This document shows, piece after piece, positions 16,272-19,632 of a stretch of 19,632 bases of DNA. The notes under the pieces are model-generated. The model searched no databases, had not been told where the DNA came from, and saw nothing but the letters and a program-made list of their open reading frames with translations. This stretch comes from Deltaproteobacteria bacterium (GTDB taxonomy: Bacteria; Desulfobacterota; Desulfobulbia; Desulfobulbales; SURF-16): NCBI GenBank assembly GCA_029939635.1, contig JAOZSN010000042.1, forward strand, positions 1 to 19,632, read 5' to 3'. The translations under genes and the position numbers were made by a program. Position 1 is the stretch's first letter, and the number at the start of each line of letters is the position of its first letter.

Positions 16272-16456
16272 CCTGATGAGCATGACAAGCCAATCCTGAA
16301 CAATATCACCAAGCCAGAAACCGCAACAGAACTGCGGGAAGAGCTGCGTAATTTTTATTCGGTATTAAAGCCCAAGGCGCCCATCTACGTTTTATTATGC
16401 TCACCGGGGTTTCAAAATTCTCAAATGTATCATTATTTTCAGGGCTTAATATGTAA
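16272..16456 (+). pseudogene. remnant of an AAA-ATPase-like/PD-(D/E)XK (DUF1703-type) gene
   Basis: Within the 400-bp gap after dapL, bases 16272-16372 read DEHDKPILNNITKPETATEL and continue to NFYSVLK, matching the Walker-B-side region of the AAA-ATPase-like family often fused to a PD-(D/E)XK nuclease. A one-base loss near 16373 shifts frame; the match then continues as FIMLTGVSKFSNVSLFSGLN and stops at TAA 16454. Only about 60 of some 500 codons remain, with no start. This is a decayed fragment. The parent family is common in multiple copies in anaerobes, so a related intact copy elsewhere in the genome would be expected. Confidence 0.65.
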
Positions 16457-16494
16457 AAGTTTAGACCCACCGCGCAGAAAAAACTACTATTTTA

Positions 16495-16598
16495 AGACCT
16501 GACCCTTGGCGTGGTAAGTTTTATTGGTCTGTGCTGAGCACTCGACCATTTAGAGACTGAAAGAGCAACAAGAGCCAAGGGTAGACATGACCCTCGGC
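16495..16598. repeat. small repeat unit with inverted and direct repeats, possible REP/MITE-like relic or terminator
   Basis: AGACCTGACCC (16495-16505) is repeated as AGACATGACCC (16583-16593), and similarity continues for several bases (about 15 of 18). ACCCTTGGC (16502-16510) is the exact inverse complement of GCCAAGGGT (16574-16582). GCCAAGGGT also pairs with ACCCTCGGC (16590-16598) across a 7-nt loop, with one mismatch (a G-U on the minus-strand RNA), followed by ATTTT. This could be a repeat-element relic or a terminator; both fit. Confidence 0.45.
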
Positions 16599-16630
16599 AT
16601 TTTGACTCCTTTCATAATCAGTTACCAGCA

Positions 16631-16655
16631 ATGAATGATAATGAATGATAATGAA
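16631..16655 (+). repeat. tandem 10-bp repeat at the flippase start
   Basis: ATGAATGATA occurs twice in succession (16631-16650), followed by a partial third unit (ATGAA). It covers both candidate start codons. Gain or loss of one 10-bp unit would move start codons relative to frame. Confidence 0.6.
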
Positions 16656-18116
16656 CTCAACAAAAAATTGATTGTTCGCTCAGCGTCTTGGACTGGTATC
16701 TCAAAAGTAGTCACCCAACTGGCAACTTTCACAACTACACTTATTCTTGCCCATTTGCTTTCGAAAGAAGATTTTGGTCTTTACGCAATGGCATTCATAT
16801 ATATATCATTGCTAGAAAATGTAATAGATCTTGGTTTCTTGAGTGCTATAATTCAGCGAAAAAAGATTTCCCAGAACGAATTATCGTCCTGTTTCTTTAT
16901 CCTAATGCTCAGTGCCTTGTTCTTATTTGTAATCAGCCAATTTACTGCTCCAATTATTGCCCTTTGGTTTTCTGAAGAAAAACTAATACCAATGATTGGC
17001 GTTCTTTCGCTGGTATTTTTTGCGATGCCATTTAGTATTATCTGTAATGGTGTGCTGTCTAGAAAATTTAGAATTGATATTACATCAAGGGCAGAACTTG
17101 CTTGTGGTCTTTTAAGATGCTGTATAGCTATTGTCCTTTCGGCAACAGGACATGGCGTAAACAGTTTAATTTACGCATTTATTGCTGAACGTTTACTATT
17201 AGCAGCACTACTTACATATTCATCAAAATGGTGGCCAAATTGCACATTTGACCTAAAGAGCCTTAAGCCACTACTTATTTTTGGTTCAAACATAACAGCA
17301 AGCAGACTTCTCTGGTTTGTTTATAGCAAACTGGACACATTCATTATTGGAAGAATCTTGGGTGCTGAAATCCTTGGCGTTTATACTATTGCCACACAGA
17401 TGGCAATGGCCATATTCCAATTAATGTCATCAGCATATTACAGGCTAACATTCCCAATATTGGCGAAGCTGCAAGATTCTCCTCGTTTCCAAGAGGTCTT
17501 ACTATCTTCAAGTGTTTACTTGTCCATCGCTTCATTGCCTTTGTTTCTGGGGCTATCTGTTACAGCAGGCGATATTGTTGATATTTTCCTCGGTGCCAAA
17601 TGGTCTGATGTCATCTTGCCTCTTCAGGTGCTTTCCATACTAGCAGCCATGCAAACTCTCTCGGGCTTATTGCCCCAAGCGTTGAATGCTGTAGGCAGAG
17701 CAGATGTTGGTGTTTGGGTAAATCTGGCCAGTGTTGCCCTATTTGGAGGCGGATTTTATGTAGCGGCAAGTTTGCATGGGTTGAATGGTGTTTTGCTAGT
17801 ATGGATGACATTCTTCCCTCTCCGGTTTATAGCTATAATCCTTGCCTCTTGTTCGATTTTAAAATTTCAATTTAAAAAATACATTACTAGACATATCGGC
17901 CCTTTTATTTCTGCTCTGGTCATGGCCTTAACAGTATTAAGTATCAAGAATTTACTAATATCCTGGGAAACGATTCCGCGACTCATAGTATGCATTATTG
18001 CAGGAGGGGTTGTATATATGCTAATGATCTATCTGTGCGCCAGACAACCCCTTAGGGATATTATCCGCATACTTAAAATTGATGAATTTACAAATCGTCG
18101 AAACACAAACAGGTAA
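16635..18116 (+). CDS. Wzx-type polysaccharide flippase (MOP superfamily)
   Basis: 493-residue integral inner-membrane protein of the PST/Wzx group, which moves lipid-linked surface-polysaccharide units across the membrane. Family features: N-terminal ASWTGISKVVTQLATFTTTL, then HLLSKEDFGLYAMA, followed by about 12-14 hydrophobic segments and the repeat-like RLLWFVYSKLDTFIIGRILG at the start of the second half. Two starts are possible, ATG 16635 (MIMNDNE) or ATG 16641 (MNDNE); they lie in a tandem 10-bp duplication and neither has a clear SD. Composition is clearly more AT-rich than the genes to the left, suggesting separate acquisition. It is followed after about 140 bp by a Wzy/ligase-like gene, so both belong to a cell-surface polysaccharide cluster continuing rightward. 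Substrate cannot be told. Confidence 0.88.
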   Translation: MIMNDNELNKKLIVRSASWTGISKVVTQLATFTTTLILAHLLSKEDFGLYAMAFIYISLLENVIDLGFLSAIIQRKKISQNELSSCFFILMLSALFLFVISQFTAPIIALWFSEEKLIPMIGVLSLVFFAMPFSIICNGVLSRKFRIDITSRAELACGLLRCCIAIVLSATGHGVNSLIYAFIAERLLLAALLTYSSKWWPNCTFDLKSLKPLLIFGSNITASRLLWFVYSKLDTFIIGRILGAEILGVYTIATQMAMAIFQLMSSAYYRLTFPILAKLQDSPRFQEVLLSSSVYLSIASLPLFLGLSVTAGDIVDIFLGAKWSDVILPLQVLSILAAMQTLSGLLPQALNAVGRADVGVWVNLASVALFGGGFYVAASLHGLNGVLLVWMTFFPLRFIAIILASCSILKFQFKKYITRHIGPFISALVMALTVLSIKNLLISWETIPRLIVCIIAGGVVYMLMIYLCARQPLRDIIRILKIDEFTNRRNTNR

Positions 18117-18224
18117 AAAAACATTAGGATAATCGGTTGTCGCAGCCCCCCAAATAAAACTAACAGCTACAAACTAATTGCTATTTTGTCAGATTACAGC
18201 GCTAGCCAATAGACCTCTAGGAAG

Positions 18225-18273
18225 ATGACAAATGTTTCCTTTTTTCAACAAAAGCCATGAAAACAATAAATAA
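18225..18273 (+). other. overlapping mini-ORFs upstream of the O-antigen ligase start
   Basis: ATG 18225 opens an 11-codon frame that ends in the ATGA (18257-18260) containing the ligase start. ATG 18232, seven bases after AGGAAG, opens a 13-codon frame ending at TAA 18271. The ligase itself has no SD. Coupled or re-initiated translation is possible; coincidence is also possible in such AT-rich DNA. Confidence 0.25.
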
Positions 18274-19632
18274 TTTTAAAAATTTAGATACGCCAATATT
18301 ATCATATGCAATTATCGGCGCTCTTATCATTGGAGCTCCAATCACTATTTGGTATCTTTTTATCCAATGGGCTGATTCTCCACAACGTCAGACAGTCGCA
18401 GTGCTTGGCTATTTATCATTAGCTTCTTTCCTGCTGGTTCGCAGAAAGTATGAAGTGTTATTATTTGCCTTATTATTTTTTTCCCAGTTCAGAATATCAC
18501 TCTACTCAATTCAACTTGCAGAACCTGCAATGTTACAAATTTTCTTCATTGACATAATCATTATTCTATTTTCCCTTGCGGCCATAGAGAGAAAAGAAAG
18601 AATTCGTTTAGACATAGTTGCCTGGCTACTATTGTTTCTTTTTATTTGGCAAACGTTAGCAACGTTAATATTTACGGCGCATTTCCATCGTAGTCTTATT
18701 TATTTGCTATGGCAGGCAAAATACTTGGTTATATATATCCTTATTAGCAATATGGCCATATCAGAAAAACTAGCTCAGTTGCTCAAATCAGCTGTTTTTT
18801 ATATTCTTCTCATTCAAGGAGTGCTTGCCGTAGCGCAACTTATTACGGGTAGTACGCTCGGACTCGTTGTTTTAGGCGAACAGTCAACCAACCGCCTTTT
18901 TTATGTAAATGAAGGATTACGGGTTTCAGGTACCCTTGGAGGAACCAATAGCCTTGCAGGTTATTTAGCCATACTGCTCGTATTTGCCGTGCCTTATTTG
19001 TTCCATTGGCAAGGCCTAAAGAGATACGCATTTTTTGGAACAGGATTTGCCGCATTAATATTTGCTCTTTCCAGAGCCGGATGGCTAAGTTTTATTATCG
19101 GTAGTGGATTTACGGTGTTGGCACTTGTGCGATCCCGTATTATCAAACCAACTCGTGCCCTGTTTTTAGGGGTATTAGGTATTCTAATTTTAAGTGTTGG
19201 TGTAGCGATTTATTTTGATCGAATTGTTGATCGTTTTGAAAATAAAGGCTCTATTGATTCAGCAATGGGTCGATTCTACCAATTCCAATTATCATGGCCA
19301 ACAATTGAACGTTACCCTCTGTTCGGTATAGGTGTAGGGGTTACAGAATACTATGGGGCTTGGAATGAAAACAAAAAATTCGTCCAAAAAAAAATACCTG
19401 ATGTAAAGATGGGAAATCAACCCCATAGCTGCCAGCTGCAAACCTGGATTGAGAGCGGCACTCCTGGTTTTATTCTTTTTATGCTGATATTTCTAGTGGT
19501 ATTCATCACAGCCCTACGTAGATACCCTACAGTTGCTAACAAAGATGCATCTTTGCTGCAAATAGGTGCCTCTGCAGCGGCAGCGGCAGCAATGATTCAC
19601 ACATCATTTGGTACAGAAATTAATCAACACCT
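18257..19632 (+). CDS. O-antigen ligase/Wzy-family polymerase, 3' end beyond the window
   Basis: Open frame from ATG 18257 to the window end, 458 codons without a stop. The product is a multi-pass membrane protein with about ten hydrophobic segments. Family traits of the O-antigen ligase (Wzy_C) group: RVSGTLGGTNSLAGYLAI, then FALSRAGWLSFIIG, a large periplasmic-type loop with YPLFGIGVG and NQPHSCQLQTWIESGTPGF (the H and following helix typical of the family). These enzymes polymerise repeat units or join the glycan to lipid A-core; which one cannot be told here. No in-frame start exists upstream before TAG 18218. AT-rich like the flippase, and same strand, so the two likely act in one polysaccharide pathway. 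Confidence 0.88.
   Translation, partial: MKTINNFKNLDTPILSYAIIGALIIGAPITIWYLFIQWADSPQRQTVAVLGYLSLASFLLVRRKYEVLLFALLFFSQFRISLYSIQLAEPAMLQIFFIDIIIILFSLAAIERKERIRLDIVAWLLLFLFIWQTLATLIFTAHFHRSLIYLLWQAKYLVIYILISNMAISEKLAQLLKSAVFYILLIQGVLAVAQLITGSTLGLVVLGEQSTNRLFYVNEGLRVSGTLGGTNSLAGYLAILLVFAVPYLFHWQGLKRYAFFGTGFAALIFALSRAGWLSFIIGSGFTVLALVRSRIIKPTRALFLGVLGILILSVGVAIYFDRIVDRFENKGSIDSAMGRFYQFQLSWPTIERYPLFGIGVGVTEYYGAWNENKKFVQKKIPDVKMGNQPHSCQLQTWIESGTPGFILFMLIFLVVFITALRRYPTVANKDASLLQIGASAAAAAAMIHTSFGTEINQH

Noticed and set aside
1..19632. CRISPR array, tRNA, rRNA or intact insertion sequence
   Set aside because: No regularly spaced repeats, no cloverleaf-like sequences, no transposase reading frame seen on either strand.

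Overview
The window looks like a chromosome segment of a sulfate-reducing or sulfur-cycling member of the Desulfobacterota, most likely near Desulfotalea/Desulfobulbales. This is inferred from an LL-diaminopimelate aminotransferase (DapL), a metY-metX-metW order, an XRE regulator with a Cys-rich 'two-CW' tail, and mid-range GC. No rRNA, tRNA or CRISPR array is visible.

Left region (1-2657, minus strand): a metY-metX-metW methionine-synthesis operon that appears dead. metY is full length but carries two compensating frameshifts and two in-frame TAG codons. metX keeps its catalytic triad but lacks two internal blocks of the family. metW has a TAG and then a frameshift before running off the window. 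Upstream of metY is a small HTH/two-CW regulator (2728-3102). A perfect 10-bp inverted repeat lies between it and a divergent promoter serving a 40-codon ORF.

Centre (3373-14858): a defence island. A promoter whose -35 and -10 sit inside inverted-repeat arms precedes hipB, with almost no leader. hipB, hipA, jetA, jetB and jetC are linked by start/stop overlaps (ATGA, TAATG, ATGA, ATGA); jetD follows after 44 nt. The jet genes form a Wadjet-type SMC/condensin anti-plasmid system: JetA kleisin-like, JetB MukE/DUF4194-like, JetC SMC ATPase, JetD Toprim nuclease. The notable feature is a HipBA toxin-antitoxin pair that seems built into the front of the Wadjet operon. A large SWIM-SNF2 helicase gene converges on jetD, and their 3' ends overlap by 15 bp.

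Right region (14859-19632): dapL with a good sigma70-like promoter, then about 400 bp holding a decayed AAA-ATPase/PD-(D/E)XK (DUF1703-like) remnant and a small repeat/hairpin unit. After it come two AT-rich surface-polysaccharide genes: a Wzx-type flippase and an O-antigen ligase/polymerase cut by the window end. Their lower GC suggests a separately acquired polysaccharide cluster.

All calls are from reading the sequence. No database search was run.
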